A program made the translations under genes and the position numbers. A stretch of DNA of 64,000 nt from Phenylobacterium montanum (GTDB lineage Bacteria; Pseudomonadota; Alphaproteobacteria; Caulobacterales; Caulobacteraceae), in NCBI RefSeq assembly GCF_018135625.1, contig NZ_CP073078.1, forward strand, positions 310,001-374,000, read 5' to 3'. This document shows positions 43,217 through 51,608 of this stretch, piece by piece. The notes under the pieces were generated by a model. It saw nothing but the letters and a program-made list of their open reading frames with translations, was not told where the DNA came from and did no database searches. Every line of letters starts with the position of its first letter. Position 1 is the stretch's first letter.

Positions 43217-43654
43217 TGGCTGCGTCACGTCGAACGGTGCCTGGCGGAAGGCGGACGGATCCTGACGGGTGGCGCGCCGGTGCTCCGCTTGGGCACGTTC
43301 TTCGCCCCAACTGTCGTCGTAGGGCTGCCGGCGAACTCAGTGCTGAATAGCGAGGAGACCTTCGGGCCCCTGGCCGGCCTGATCCCCTTCGATGATGAGA
43401 GCGAAGCGATACGTATCGCGAACGACACCCGATCCGGACTGGCGGCCTACTTCTACACGCGTGACGCTTCACGGATTTTCCGGATCAGTGAAGCTCTTCA
43501 CTACGGCATGGTCGGGGCGAATACGGGGGCGGTCTCGTCGGAAACCGCGCCGTTCGGGGGTGTAAAGGAGAGCGGCATCGGATGCGAGGGTTCAAGGCAT
43601 GGCTTGGACGATTATTTGAACCTCAAACTAACCGCAATTGCCGTTCCCATGTGA
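43217..43654 (+). pseudogene. 5'-truncated succinate-semialdehyde dehydrogenase (GabD type)
   Basis: About 145 residues match the C-terminus of NADP-dependent succinate-semialdehyde dehydrogenases: GTFFAPTVVVGLP, NSEETFGPLAGLIPFDDESE, YFYTRDASRIFRISEALHYG and APFGGVKESGIGCEGS. About 340 N-terminal residues, including the catalytic cysteine, are gone. It abuts the broken integrase, so one deletion may have created both stumps. Confidence 0.82.
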
Positions 43655-43766
43655 GATATTGGCGCCGAAGCTAACCACGCGACGATCGGGCGTCAGGCCA
43701 CTCGACCCTGTTATGGCAGTATTTGAATCTTCCAAGATAGCTTTACAGATTTATTGAAGGCGTCCT

Positions 43767-43791
43767 GGCGCTGGCGGTGATCGCCAGCGCC
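43767..43791. repeat. Perfect 10-bp hairpin downstream of the ferredoxin fragment
   Basis: GGCGCTGGCG pairs with CGCCAGCGCC around a 5-nt loop. It lies 5 bases past the stop of the minus-strand ferredoxin fragment and could be the old terminator stem, although no T tract follows. Confidence 0.55.
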
Positions 43792-43796
43792 CAGAA

Positions 43797-43898
43797 TTAT
43801 TGCTGATTCTCAGGCACGCGAACGAGAATGCCGTCGAAGTCGTTAGTAATTTTGATCTGGCATGGCAGCCGTGAACCTGGCCCGGGCTTCATTGGGAG
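43797..43898 (-). pseudogene. C-terminal fragment of a [2Fe-2S] ferredoxin
   Basis: Read on the minus strand, the 34 codons before a TAA give PGPGSRLPCQIKITNDFDGI and then LVRVPENQQ. This aligns with the end of the intact ferredoxin at 47694-48014 ([20 protein letters not shown]). The cysteine is the fourth cluster ligand. The rest of the gene is missing, and the fragment is too short to be seen as a normal ORF. It sits 7 bases beyond the stop of the AraC pseudogene. Confidence 0.75.
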
Positions 43899-43905
43899 AG
43901 CGGGT

Positions 43906-44919
43906 TTATACTGAGGGAAGACCACCCCGCCTCAAAGAGGCAGAGCCCATCTGACAATCTCCTCCCGCCCGCATCTGGCGCGGGGAGATGCCATAGCGCG
44001 TACGAAAGGCGCGGCTGAAGCTGGTCAGGTCGTTGAAGCCCCAACGGAACGCGATCGTAGTCACCGTGTCGCGGGCCGGCGCGCCGTTCAGCAGTTCGAT
44101 GCGGCAGCGCTCCAGACGGCGATCTCGCAGCCACCCTCGGAAGGTGCCGCCCGAGGCCTGGAACAGCCGGTGCAGGGTCCGCACCGGCACGCCGGCGGCG
44201 CAGGCGACCTGTCCCGGCGTCAGATCCGGATCGTCCAACCGCCGCAGGCCCGCCTGCTTGATCGCGTCCAGCGCCTCGGCCTGGCGGGCTGAGAGCAAGT
44301 AGCCCACCGGACTTTCCTCGGCCTGGCCCATATGGACGATGGCGTCGACTAGACTGTTTTGCAGCAGCCCGGCCTCTTCCGCGCTCAGGCGGTCGTGGTT
44401 GCGGGTCGCGGCGCTGACTAGGGCGCTGATGCAGGCAGCGAGGCCGCTGTCGCCGGCAAACGAACGACCGAGGTCCAGCGGCCGGCCGCAGGCGCGGGCG
44501 GCGAGTTGCTGGGCCGGCAGGAACAGGGCGACCGTGACGCCGCCGCCGCGCCCGTGGATGAACTCGACGCTGGGCGCAGGCTCCAGGAACGCCATGTCGC
44601 CGGGCGTCAGCGTGGCAGACAGGGTTTCGCTGCGGATCTCCAGCTCGCCCCGCAGCATCAGGTAGAACAGATAGCCGGAACCCAAGACCGGCTCTGTGGT
44701 GGTGTGGGTGATCCGGGAGGCATTGGTGCTGAGCAGCGCGCCGGACAGTCGGCCGATTGCCACCGGCTCGATGCTGGCTTCGAGCCGCTACGGCTCGTCG
44801 GTCATGACCTCGGCCGTCGAGTCGATGTTGAACGAGGCGCAAAAGCCCTGCAGCGCGCGGCGATAGGCGTTGAGGCGTTCGCGCGGCGGCAGGCTGCCAG
44901 TCGAGACGAGCGAATTCAC
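43906..44919 (-). pseudogene. AraC-family regulator interrupted by an in-frame amber codon
   Basis: From a GTG at 44919 the frame reads VNSLVSTGSLPPRERLNAYR and continues to ...STAEVMTDEP, then a TAG at 44788-44790, then RLEASIEPVAIGRL and the rest of an AraC-type protein. Without the stop it would be a normal 337-residue regulator: an AraC-binding-like domain followed by a double HTH (RTLHRLFQASGGTFRGWLRD and IAFRWGFNDLTSFSRAFRTR). A shortened product from the GTG at 44763 (285 residues, keeping the HTH) remains possible. Confidence 0.75.
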
Positions 44920-45130
44920 CTGCTACCGTCCATGGCCGACACCGACTTCCGACGTCCTTGAACCTAAAGTGTGCGCAGGCGAGCCGCCTTGGTCAAGGGC
45001 GCCCAGTTCGTGGCGCTGGGCGCCAAGTCCCCCTGGCGGTGGGCTCCGAGACTGTCGCCCTACGGAGCATCTAGGGTCGCGACCATTCCCGCAGGCCGAA
45101 ACACCAAACCAGGGGCGCGGGCGCAGCGAC

Positions 45131-45579
45131 ATGGGGGATCACATGGGCTCGACGATCGGATGGCATTCGGCCTTGCTGGCGGGCGGAGCCTTGGGCCTCG
45201 CCTGCCAGGTGAGTGCGGCCAGCGCACAGGCGGCGACGCAGGCCGGCAGCCTCAGTGAAATCGTGGTCACAGCAACCAAGCGCGCACATATGTGTGGATG
45301 CAGGACGAGTACAAGAGCGTCAACGAAGGGCGCTACACCAATCAGGATGCCGGCTCGATCAGCTACGACCCGGCCTTGCCAGCGAATCCGGCCACCAACG
45401 TCGTCAAGCTGCGCGCCGGGGTGGACTGGTCCGGGACCAATGTCTCGGTGTTCGCCGACAACCTGTTCAACGCCCAACCGCGGCTGAACGTGCAGCACGA
45501 TGTGCTGGGATCGCCCCAATACTACGCGGTCACGCTCAGGCCGCTGACCGCCGGCGTCACTTTAACGCGCCGGTTCTAG
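45131..45579 (+). pseudogene. TonB-dependent receptor with a large internal deletion
   Basis: The N-terminal part (45131 to about 45288) has a signal peptide and a TonB box, GSLSEIVVTATKRA. Directly afterwards, in another frame, comes the C-terminal end of a receptor barrel: NVVKLRAGVDWSGTNVSVFA, DNLFNAQPRLNVQHDVLG and the terminal LTPLTAG-like strand ending TLTRRF. A receptor is normally 700-800 residues; about 80% is missing. The junction is near 45,285. Confidence 0.8.
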
Positions 45580-45607
45580 TTCACGGCGCGAACAAGGAGT
45601 GGATGCA

Positions 45608-47080
45608 ATGCCTGGACAAGGCTCGGTCGGCGACACCACGATGCCGTTCATGACGGCCGGCGGGATGCTGGATCTGCTGAGGCGGCGGCGCATTGGTGCG
45701 GTGGAGCTGCTGAAACTGCACCTCGAGCAGATCGAAAAGGCCAATTCGGCGATCAACGCCGTGGTCGCCCCGGATGCCGAGCGGGCTTTGGCGGTCGCTG
45801 CGGCGGCGGACGCGATGCGGGTTGACGAGCAGGCCTGCCCGCCATTGCTGGGCCTGCCGATGACGGTGAAGGACGTCTTCGAAACCGAGGGTCTGCGCAC
45901 CACCTGCGGCATGGTGGCGCTGAAGGACCATGTCCCTACGCAGGACGCCGAGGCCGTGCGGCGGCTGAAGGACGCCGGAGCCATCGTCTTCGGCAAGACC
46001 AATGTCCCCGAGGCGGCGAGCGACCACCAGACAAGCAACGCCGTCTATGGCCTGACCCGCAATCCGCACGATCGGGAGCGCACCCCCGGCGGCTCGTCCG
46101 GGGGCGCCGCCGCGGCCCTGGCTGCGGGCCTGACGCCCTTAGAGCTGGGCAGTGACATCGGCGGATCGATCCGTATCCCGGCTCATTTCTGCGGGGTGTA
46201 TGGACACAAGGCCAGCTTCGGCGTGATCCCCATGCGCGGCCACATCCCCCCGGGACCCGGGATGCTCGCGCCTGGGGACCTCGGTGTCGCCGGACCCATG
46301 GCCCGCAGCGCCGGGGATCTGGAACTCATGTTCGATATCCTAGCCGCGCCGGATGTCTGGGACCGCGCGGCTTTGTCTCTGAGCTTGCCGCCGAGCCGGC
46401 GCGAGCGGTTGGCCGACTTCCGGATCGCCGTCTGGACTAACGGACCGTATGCCGCCGACACCGTGACCCGTACGGTCCTGGCGGGCCTGACCGAATCCCT
46501 CACGCGAGCCGGCGCTAGTGTCAGCGAGCCGCCGGCTCCGGTAGATCCGGCGCACAGCTTCGATGTCTATCTGCGCACCCTGTTCGCCATCGTGTCCGGC
46601 GGCGCGCCGCTGGAAGCCCTGATCGGGCATGCGCAAGCGAATCTGCCGGCCGACGTGGCGTCCTATGTCCAGATCCTGACCGAGAGCGCCCGGCTGCAGT
46701 TCGCCGCGTGGGAGGGGCTGCGCGAGGCGCGCCATCGGATCAGGCGAGCATGGGGGGAGTTTTTCAACAATGTCGACGCAGTGATCTGCCCGGTCGCGCC
46801 GACGCCGGCCTTCCGTCATGATCTGGCCGGGGAGGGGTTCGGCTACCAGTTGCGCCGACGCCGCCAGGTGGACGGCCAGGATCTGCCGTACTTGTCGCAG
46901 CTCATGTGGCCGAGCCTTGCCACGGTCGCCAACCTGCCGGCCACCGCCGTCCCCGTCGCGCGCTCGCCGGAGGGCCTGCCAGTCGGCGTGCAGATCATCG
47001 GTCCCTATCTGGAGGACCGCACCACCTTAAGGCTGGCCGCCCTGATCGAACAGGAGCTGTCCGCCGTTCGACCCGCCTAG
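45608..47080 (+). CDS. Amidase-signature family hydrolase
   Basis: The 490-residue protein has the amidase catalytic triad: lysine in LPMTVKDVF (about K88), the cis-serine in TPGGSSGG (163-164) and the nucleophile serine in LGSDIGGSIR (about 187). It hydrolyses amides, acting in the cytoplasm. AAGGAG lies 8 bases before the ATG at 45608. It is the only intact gene between the integrase remnant and the ferredoxin, and could serve the downstream catabolic cluster, for example by opening an amide substrate or a gamma-glutamyl amide. Confidence 0.9.
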   Translation: MPGQGSVGDTTMPFMTAGGMLDLLRRRRIGAVELLKLHLEQIEKANSAINAVVAPDAERALAVAAAADAMRVDEQACPPLLGLPMTVKDVFETEGLRTTCGMVALKDHVPTQDAEAVRRLKDAGAIVFGKTNVPEAASDHQTSNAVYGLTRNPHDRERTPGGSSGGAAAALAAGLTPLELGSDIGGSIRIPAHFCGVYGHKASFGVIPMRGHIPPGPGMLAPGDLGVAGPMARSAGDLELMFDILAAPDVWDRAALSLSLPPSRRERLADFRIAVWTNGPYAADTVTRTVLAGLTESLTRAGASVSEPPAPVDPAHSFDVYLRTLFAIVSGGAPLEALIGHAQANLPADVASYVQILTESARLQFAAWEGLREARHRIRRAWGEFFNNVDAVICPVAPTPAFRHDLAGEGFGYQLRRRRQVDGQDLPYLSQLMWPSLATVANLPATAVPVARSPEGLPVGVQIIGPYLEDRTTLRLAALIEQELSAVRPA

Positions 47081-47309
47081 GATGATCCCTCGGCCCGCGT
47101 CCCGATCGCGCTATATTGCGTCACTCCGGGCCAATCCTTGAGGGGTGTTCCATGACCGACGAACGCAAGCTCGGACAGGTCGCCAACCTTCCGTCTCGCT
47201 GTTAGCCGCTGGGCAATTCATCAAATATGACGCCTGTCCCGGAGGGCAGTGTTCGAGGTCATCAAGTCAGCGATTGGTGATGCGCCTGGCCGGACGTTCG
47301 ATTTGGAAG
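47081..47309. other. Intergenic debris downstream of the amidase
   Basis: An ATG at 47152 starts a peptide MTDERKLGQVANLPS that stops after 17 codons. A second plus-strand stretch (47249-47326) reads VFEVIKSAIGDAPGRTFDLE followed by ERRMR and a stop. Both look like ends of lost genes. I cannot name either. Confidence 0.4.
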
Positions 47310-47632
47310 AAAGGCGCATGCGTTGATCTCCGCCAATGATCCCGCCGCGCGCCTGCTGCGTCCCGTCGAACGGGTTGACGTTAAAGATCATGCCTGGCCG
47401 CGCTCGCGGGCAGGTCGCCGCCAGAGACCGTGCCGTTCGGCCGACCAGGGGGCACTGGCTGATAGGCGTATCCTCCGGTTTCGCGCTGAATGCTCTCCAG
47501 CTTGAAGGTCGCATGATAGAAGCTGGTCGGCTTCCACTCGAGGCCCACACGATAGTCGAACTCGTCCAGCCGCCCCAGCTTGTCGCAATAGGGGCCGTGG
47601 TCGGTGTAGTAGCTGCAGATCAGTATTTGGCG
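47310..47632 (-). pseudogene. Internal fragment of a TonB-dependent receptor, frameshifted
   Basis: The minus strand reads YRVGLEWKPTSFYHATFKLE and SIQRETGGYAYQPVPPGRPN, strongly like a receptor barrel or its loops. After a frame change near 47,400 it continues ARPGMIFNVNPFDGTQQARG and GIIGGDQRMRLS. Neither end of the gene is present. It is on the opposite strand from the receptor stump at 45131. Confidence 0.65.
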
Positions 47633-47693
47633 TCGCCGCGCTAAAGGCCTTGTGCGCCGCGCCCGTGCGCTCATCCATTGCTGACCCGGCGGG

Positions 47694-48014
47694 TCAGTGC
47701 TGGCGCAGCGGCAGGCGGATGACAAGCCCGTCCAGGGCGTCATTGACCTTGATCTGGCATGACAGACGCGAATCCGGCCCAACGCCTTGGGCGAACTCGA
47801 GCATGGACGCTTCCATCGCGCCTATGTCCGGAAGGCGATCACGCCATTCGTGGTCGACATAGACATGGCAGGTCGCGCAAGCGCAGGCGCCGCCACAATC
47901 GGCGTCGACGCCACTGACGGCTGAACCCACGGCGGCCTCCATGACCGAGCGCCCTGGTGTCGCTTCGATCGACTGTTCGGTCCCGTCCGGCTGGATGAAT
48001 CTGATTTTGGCCAT
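47694..48014 (-). CDS. [2Fe-2S] ferredoxin, P450/oxygenase partner type
   Basis: The 106-residue protein is an adrenodoxin/putidaredoxin-type ferredoxin. Cluster cysteines are C40, C46, C49 ([11 protein letters not shown]) and C86 (LSCQIKV). It begins [20 protein letters not shown]. Such ferredoxins feed electrons to bacterial P450s, and a P450 is encoded at 51609; no ferredoxin reductase is visible in the window. The candidate operator at 48151-48167 is 137 bp upstream. Confidence 0.92.
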   Translation of the reverse strand: MAKIRFIQPDGTEQSIEATPGRSVMEAAVGSAVSGVDADCGGACACATCHVYVDHEWRDRLPDIGAMEASMLEFAQGVGPDSRLSCQIKVNDALDGLVIRLPLRQH

Positions 48015-48150
48015 ACGAGGTCCCCAGGGTTTGTCGGTGGCGGCACGTGAGCGTTTTCTGCGCCGAGCCGACGACATCGCGGCTTCAATACGCCGCATGC
48101 CGAAGCGCCCGCCGCTCCTAGCGTGCTCGCATTTTGAGCATTGGGCTGGC

Positions 48151-48167
48151 TTGTCGATTCCGGTCAG
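48151..48167 (-). promoter_or_regulatory. Candidate operator, site A (ferredoxin promoter)
   Basis: The plus-strand sequence is TTGTCGATTCCGGTCAG. It matches 16 of 17 positions of the motif shared by sites A-D (TTGNCNNTTCCGGYCAA). It lies upstream of the ferredoxin gene and overlaps the last codon positions of the MFS gene. Confidence 0.5.
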
Positions 48168-49339
48168 GCAAGCACAGCGTCGCGGGCTGCGATCATGCGC
48201 CGGTGTGCGGTCAGGGGGCCTGCGAGCAGGGCCAGGCTGAGCGCAAAAAAGCCGATGCAGGCCATCTCGACCTGCAGGAAGCCGCCGCCCTGGATGAGGC
48301 GGCCGGACAGGATCGGGCCAAGACCCAAGCCGATCATCTGCATGGCGATGGCCGGCCCCATCACCCGGCCGTGCAGGTCCAGATCGCCGACAGCGCTCAG
48401 GATGAAGGGCAGGACGAAGTTCCAAAGGAAGTTGAAGCCGCAGACGGCGACCAGGAACAGCAGGGCGCCGGGCTGGCCGGTCAGGAGGGCGATGAAGAGG
48501 GCGCCGCCGGCGACTCCGACCGCGATCATCAGCGCCCTTCGCCCCATCCCCGCCAGCGCCACCGACAAGAGGGCGCCGGCCACGGCGATCAGTTGCGACA
48601 GGAACAGGTCGTCGGCGACGGTCTGGTCGGCCAGCCGCGCCGCGCCGCCGATCAGGGCCAGGTTCGCCCAGGCGATGCCCTGGGCGATGTTGTAAGCCAG
48701 CACCCCGGCCAGGCCGACGACGATAACCCGCGCGCCGAGCTGGACCGCGGTGGGGCTGATCTCCTCGCGGTGCTGGGAGGAGCGAGGAACATAGGGGACC
48801 GTGACCAGGCCGATCGCCGTGACCGCGGCGAAGAACAGGAACACCGGCTGGAAGCCGAACCGCGCGAGCAGGCTGGGCAAGGCCCAAAGGCCCACGGCGC
48901 CATAGCTCAGCAGCGCGACCAGATAGAAGGCGATGTTGCGGTCGGGGCGCACCGTCAGGCCGACGAAGGTGAAGCTGAGCGAGATTACCGCGCCATGGCC
49001 GACGCCTGCGACGAACCTTGCCGCCGGCAACAGGGCGCCATTTGTGGCGAACGCCGAGGCCAGGTCGCCCACGACGCCGATGATGAGCGCGCTCGCCAGC
49101 AGCCGGCGCCAGTCGATGCGCTCGCCGATCGCCGCGGTCAGGATCGTGGCCAGGGCCACGCCCATCATTTCGATGCCGACCATGTCGTTCGCACGGGCCT
49201 CGGACATGTGCAGCGAAGAAACGAAACCTTGCACTATGCCGGGCTGGACGATGAACGAGATCACCCCGAGCGTGCCCAGGAACACCGCGCTGGCCACCGC
49301 GCTGCGGCTGTTGACGTCGAAGGGCGCGCGTTCGCTCAT
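48164..49339 (-). CDS. Major facilitator superfamily transporter
   Basis: The 391-residue, 12-helix protein is an MFS permease. It begins [20 protein letters not shown] and has a charged loop [10 protein letters not shown] after helix 2 and a cytosolic loop near the middle ([13 protein letters not shown]). It is likely to import the substrate of the catabolic cluster or export a product. It diverges from an AraC regulator, with the candidate operator (site D) in between. Confidence 0.85.
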   Translation of the reverse strand: MSERAPFDVNSRSAVASAVFLGTLGVISFIVQPGIVQGFVSSLHMSEARANDMVGIEMMGVALATILTAAIGERIDWRRLLASALIIGVVGDLASAFATNGALLPAARFVAGVGHGAVISLSFTFVGLTVRPDRNIAFYLVALLSYGAVGLWALPSLLARFGFQPVFLFFAAVTAIGLVTVPYVPRSSQHREEISPTAVQLGARVIVVGLAGVLAYNIAQGIAWANLALIGGAARLADQTVADDLFLSQLIAVAGALLSVALAGMGRRALMIAVGVAGGALFIALLTGQPGALLFLVAVCGFNFLWNFVLPFILSAVGDLDLHGRVMGPAIAMQMIGLGLGPILSGRLIQGGGFLQVEMACIGFFALSLALLAGPLTAHRRMIAARDAVLA

Positions 49340-49387
49340 GCCAGTTCTCCCCGCCGCCTAGAGCTACATCGTCCGGACGAGGTCCAT

Positions 49388-49404
49388 TTGACAGTTTCGG
49401 CCAA
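49388..49404 (+). promoter_or_regulatory. Candidate operator, site D (MFS / AraC divergent region)
   Basis: TTGACAGTTTCGGCCAA matches 16 of 17 positions of the shared motif. It is 49 bp from the MFS start and 131 bp from the AraC start, so it could control both directions. Confidence 0.5.
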
Positions 49405-49535
49405 GTGGATGCCGCAATCGGATCCGGGTGCAGGAAAATATCAAATCAACGCAAAATTATGACAAGCCGGGGCGCTGGATCGGTCCTAGCGTTCCTAATC
49501 TAGATCAAGCCTTAGGGCCGGATAGGGAAGAAGCG

Positions 49536-50564
49536 ATGCGTGAAGCGACCGTGCGAACCTCGGCCTTGCGCGCCTGGGTCTGCGAGGCGGAGCAGCGCGG
49601 CGCAGGGTTCGGCCCCGCCGACCTGGCGCCTTTCGGCAACCGCGGCGTCGACCTTCCCACGGACGGCGAGATTTCGCTCAGGCGCTTTGTCGAGATCACC
49701 GAGGCGGTCACCCGGGCCTGCGGCGACGCCTTCCTCGGCTGGTCGTTGGGGCTCGGCTTCGACATCGCCGGCCTGGGCGAGACCGGAGAGGCGGTCGCAT
49801 CCTCCCAGCGCCTCCGCGGCGCGTTACAGCGGCTAGCCGACTATTTCTCGATCCTGCAGGACGCGGGAGATGTCCGCTTCGAGGTCGCCGCCGAGAGCGT
49901 GATCCTCAGCTATCGCATCCTCGACCCCGACATTTGGCCGCGAACCCAGGACGCCCTGTTCACCCTCGGCATTTTCGCCAAGATCATCCGCAGCGCCGTG
50001 GGCGCCGACTGGTCCAGCGCCGAGATCACGCTCGAGGCGGACACGCCCGAACTGCGCCGTGACGCCGCCAGGGTGATGGGCGCGCGCTGCCTGTTCAATG
50101 GCGAAACCAACCAGATTCGCCTTCCGGCCAGCCTGCTGGATCGCCCGCTGAATCTGGCCGCCGGCCAGCGCGCGCCGAACCACGCGCGGCTCAGCCGCCT
50201 GGTGGCCAGCCGTCGTCGGCGCATCTCCACCAGCGTGCGGGTCAAGTGGCAGATCTTCCAGGACTTGAACGAGGTCGGCTTCAGCCAGGAGAGCGTCTCA
50301 CGCACGCTCGGCATGTCCAGCCGGACCCTGCGCCGCAAACTGGCCGAGGAGGGTCGCTCGTTCCAGTCCCTGCTCGACGAGTGCCGCATGCGCCTGGCGG
50401 CCTTCGAATTCCTGGTCCGGCCCGACGTCTCCATCGCCCAGACCGCCCTCAGGCTCGGCTATTCCGAACACAGCACTTTCACGCGCGCTTTCCTGCGCTG
50501 GAGCGGCATGCCGCCGCAAAGCTATATCCGCTGTTCCCGCGCAGCCTTCGGCCCGTCGGCCTGA
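49536..50564 (+). CDS. AraC-family transcriptional regulator (OruR/ArgR-like N-terminal domain)
   Basis: From the ATG at 49536 (342 residues, with an AGGGAAGAA site before it) the protein has an arabinose-operon-regulator-like N-terminal domain (about 20-210) and a C-terminal double HTH: SVSRTLGMSSRTLRRKLAEE and IAQTALRLGYSEHSTFTRAF. A longer frame from 49428 lacks a ribosome site. It is a good candidate for the local activator of the catabolic cluster. Confidence 0.88.
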   Translation: MREATVRTSALRAWVCEAEQRGAGFGPADLAPFGNRGVDLPTDGEISLRRFVEITEAVTRACGDAFLGWSLGLGFDIAGLGETGEAVASSQRLRGALQRLADYFSILQDAGDVRFEVAAESVILSYRILDPDIWPRTQDALFTLGIFAKIIRSAVGADWSSAEITLEADTPELRRDAARVMGARCLFNGETNQIRLPASLLDRPLNLAAGQRAPNHARLSRLVASRRRRISTSVRVKWQIFQDLNEVGFSQESVSRTLGMSSRTLRRKLAEEGRSFQSLLDECRMRLAAFEFLVRPDVSIAQTALRLGYSEHSTFTRAFLRWSGMPPQSYIRCSRAAFGPSA

Positions 50565-50574
50565 GGCGAGAAGC

Positions 50575-51456
50575 TCAGGCCGCCGCCGTCCAGCCGCCCT
50601 CGGGCCGGTCGAACCAGACGTGGACCTGGCTGGTGCCGGTGGCGTTTTCGTAGTCGCTGAAGCGGCGCCCGCGCCCCTTGCAGTCGCGGCCGCCGACCGC
50701 GCCAACCATCATCAGATAGTGGCCGAACCGCCCCTCCGGCCCGAAGGCCATGAAGGCGTCCATGGTGTCGATCACCCGCGCGTGGTCGCCAGCCTCGAAC
50801 CAGCCGATACGTTCCAGGTCGGCGGCGCGCGCCTCGGGCGTGCGTATGTGGATCGGGTCGGACGCCTCGTGCTTGGGCAGCTCGCTCAGCGGCCAGAACC
50901 GGTGGCTCATCGAGCCGCTGGCCAGCAGCACCACGCGCCGGCCGCTCCGGGCGATCGCCGCGCCGACCCCGGCGCCTACGCGCAGGAAATCGGCGGTCTC
51001 GCCGGTCTGGCAGACGCCGATGGACAGCCAGGCCTCGCCGCCGTCCAGATAGTGGTTCACGTTCACCGTGGCGTATTCGATCGGCAGGCTTGGATCGTCG
51101 ATCGCCGTGCAGCGGGTCCCGTGCCGGGTGACCTCCTCGGCGATCAGGCCGGCCAGTTCGGGATCGCCCTTCATGTCATAGGGCACTTGGCTCATCCCGC
51201 GCGGCAGTTCGCCCGAGGTGTATTTGCCGGCCCGCCGTTCATGGGCGGTGACCACGAACTCGACCGTGGTGAACCAGTGGGTGTCGAACACGATCACCGC
51301 ATCGGGCTTCAGGACGTCGAAGATCTCGCGCTTGAGCCGGTGGAACCCAGGCACCAGGCTGATCTCCTTGCCCTCGTTGAGTTCCAGGCGCGTCTCCAGC
51401 GGAAGCATCACCGTGGGGACGTGGGAAACCAGGCCGCAGCCGACAATTTCGCCCAT
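50575..51456 (-). CDS. Class III extradiol dioxygenase, HpaD/HpcB-like
   Basis: The 293-residue protein resembles 3,4-dihydroxyphenylacetate 2,3-dioxygenase of the LigB superfamily. Metal-ligand histidines appear in LVSHVPTV (H12) and FDTHWF (H60), and the conserved LLASGSMSHRFWPL follows at about residue 200. Such enzymes cleave a catechol ring next to the hydroxyls using Fe(II). The ring substrate here is unknown. It diverges from the P450 operon. Confidence 0.87.
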   Translation of the reverse strand: MGEIVGCGLVSHVPTVMLPLETRLELNEGKEISLVPGFHRLKREIFDVLKPDAVIVFDTHWFTTVEFVVTAHERRAGKYTSGELPRGMSQVPYDMKGDPELAGLIAEEVTRHGTRCTAIDDPSLPIEYATVNVNHYLDGGEAWLSIGVCQTGETADFLRVGAGVGAAIARSGRRVVLLASGSMSHRFWPLSELPKHEASDPIHIRTPEARAADLERIGWFEAGDHARVIDTMDAFMAFGPEGRFGHYLMMVGAVGGRDCKGRGRRFSDYENATGTSQVHVWFDRPEGGWTAAA

Positions 51457-51608
51457 GATCGCGCTCCCGCCGTCGATGACGCCTGGTCGATAACCCAGCC
51501 AATCAGCCCCCGGTAGCCGGGCGGGCCAGACTGTCCGGTTTTGCTAAGACGCCGCCCGGACGCTGACTTACCGCTTGGGCAGCTACGGTTGATTGGGGCG
51601 CAGCGGCC

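Noticed and set aside
47108-47128. Another copy of the 17-bp operator-like motif (TTGCGTCACTCCGGGCCAA)
   Set aside because: The spacing between half sites is 9 instead of 7 bases and one half site has a mismatch.
43438-51608. CRISPR array or other regularly spaced repeats
   Set aside because: I saw no short direct repeats with regular spacing here or elsewhere in the window; the repeats found are single inverted elements.
51457-51608. Operator-like motif between the dioxygenase and P450 genes (GACTGTCCGGTTTTG)
   Set aside because: Only the TCCGGT core fits; the flanking half sites do not match.
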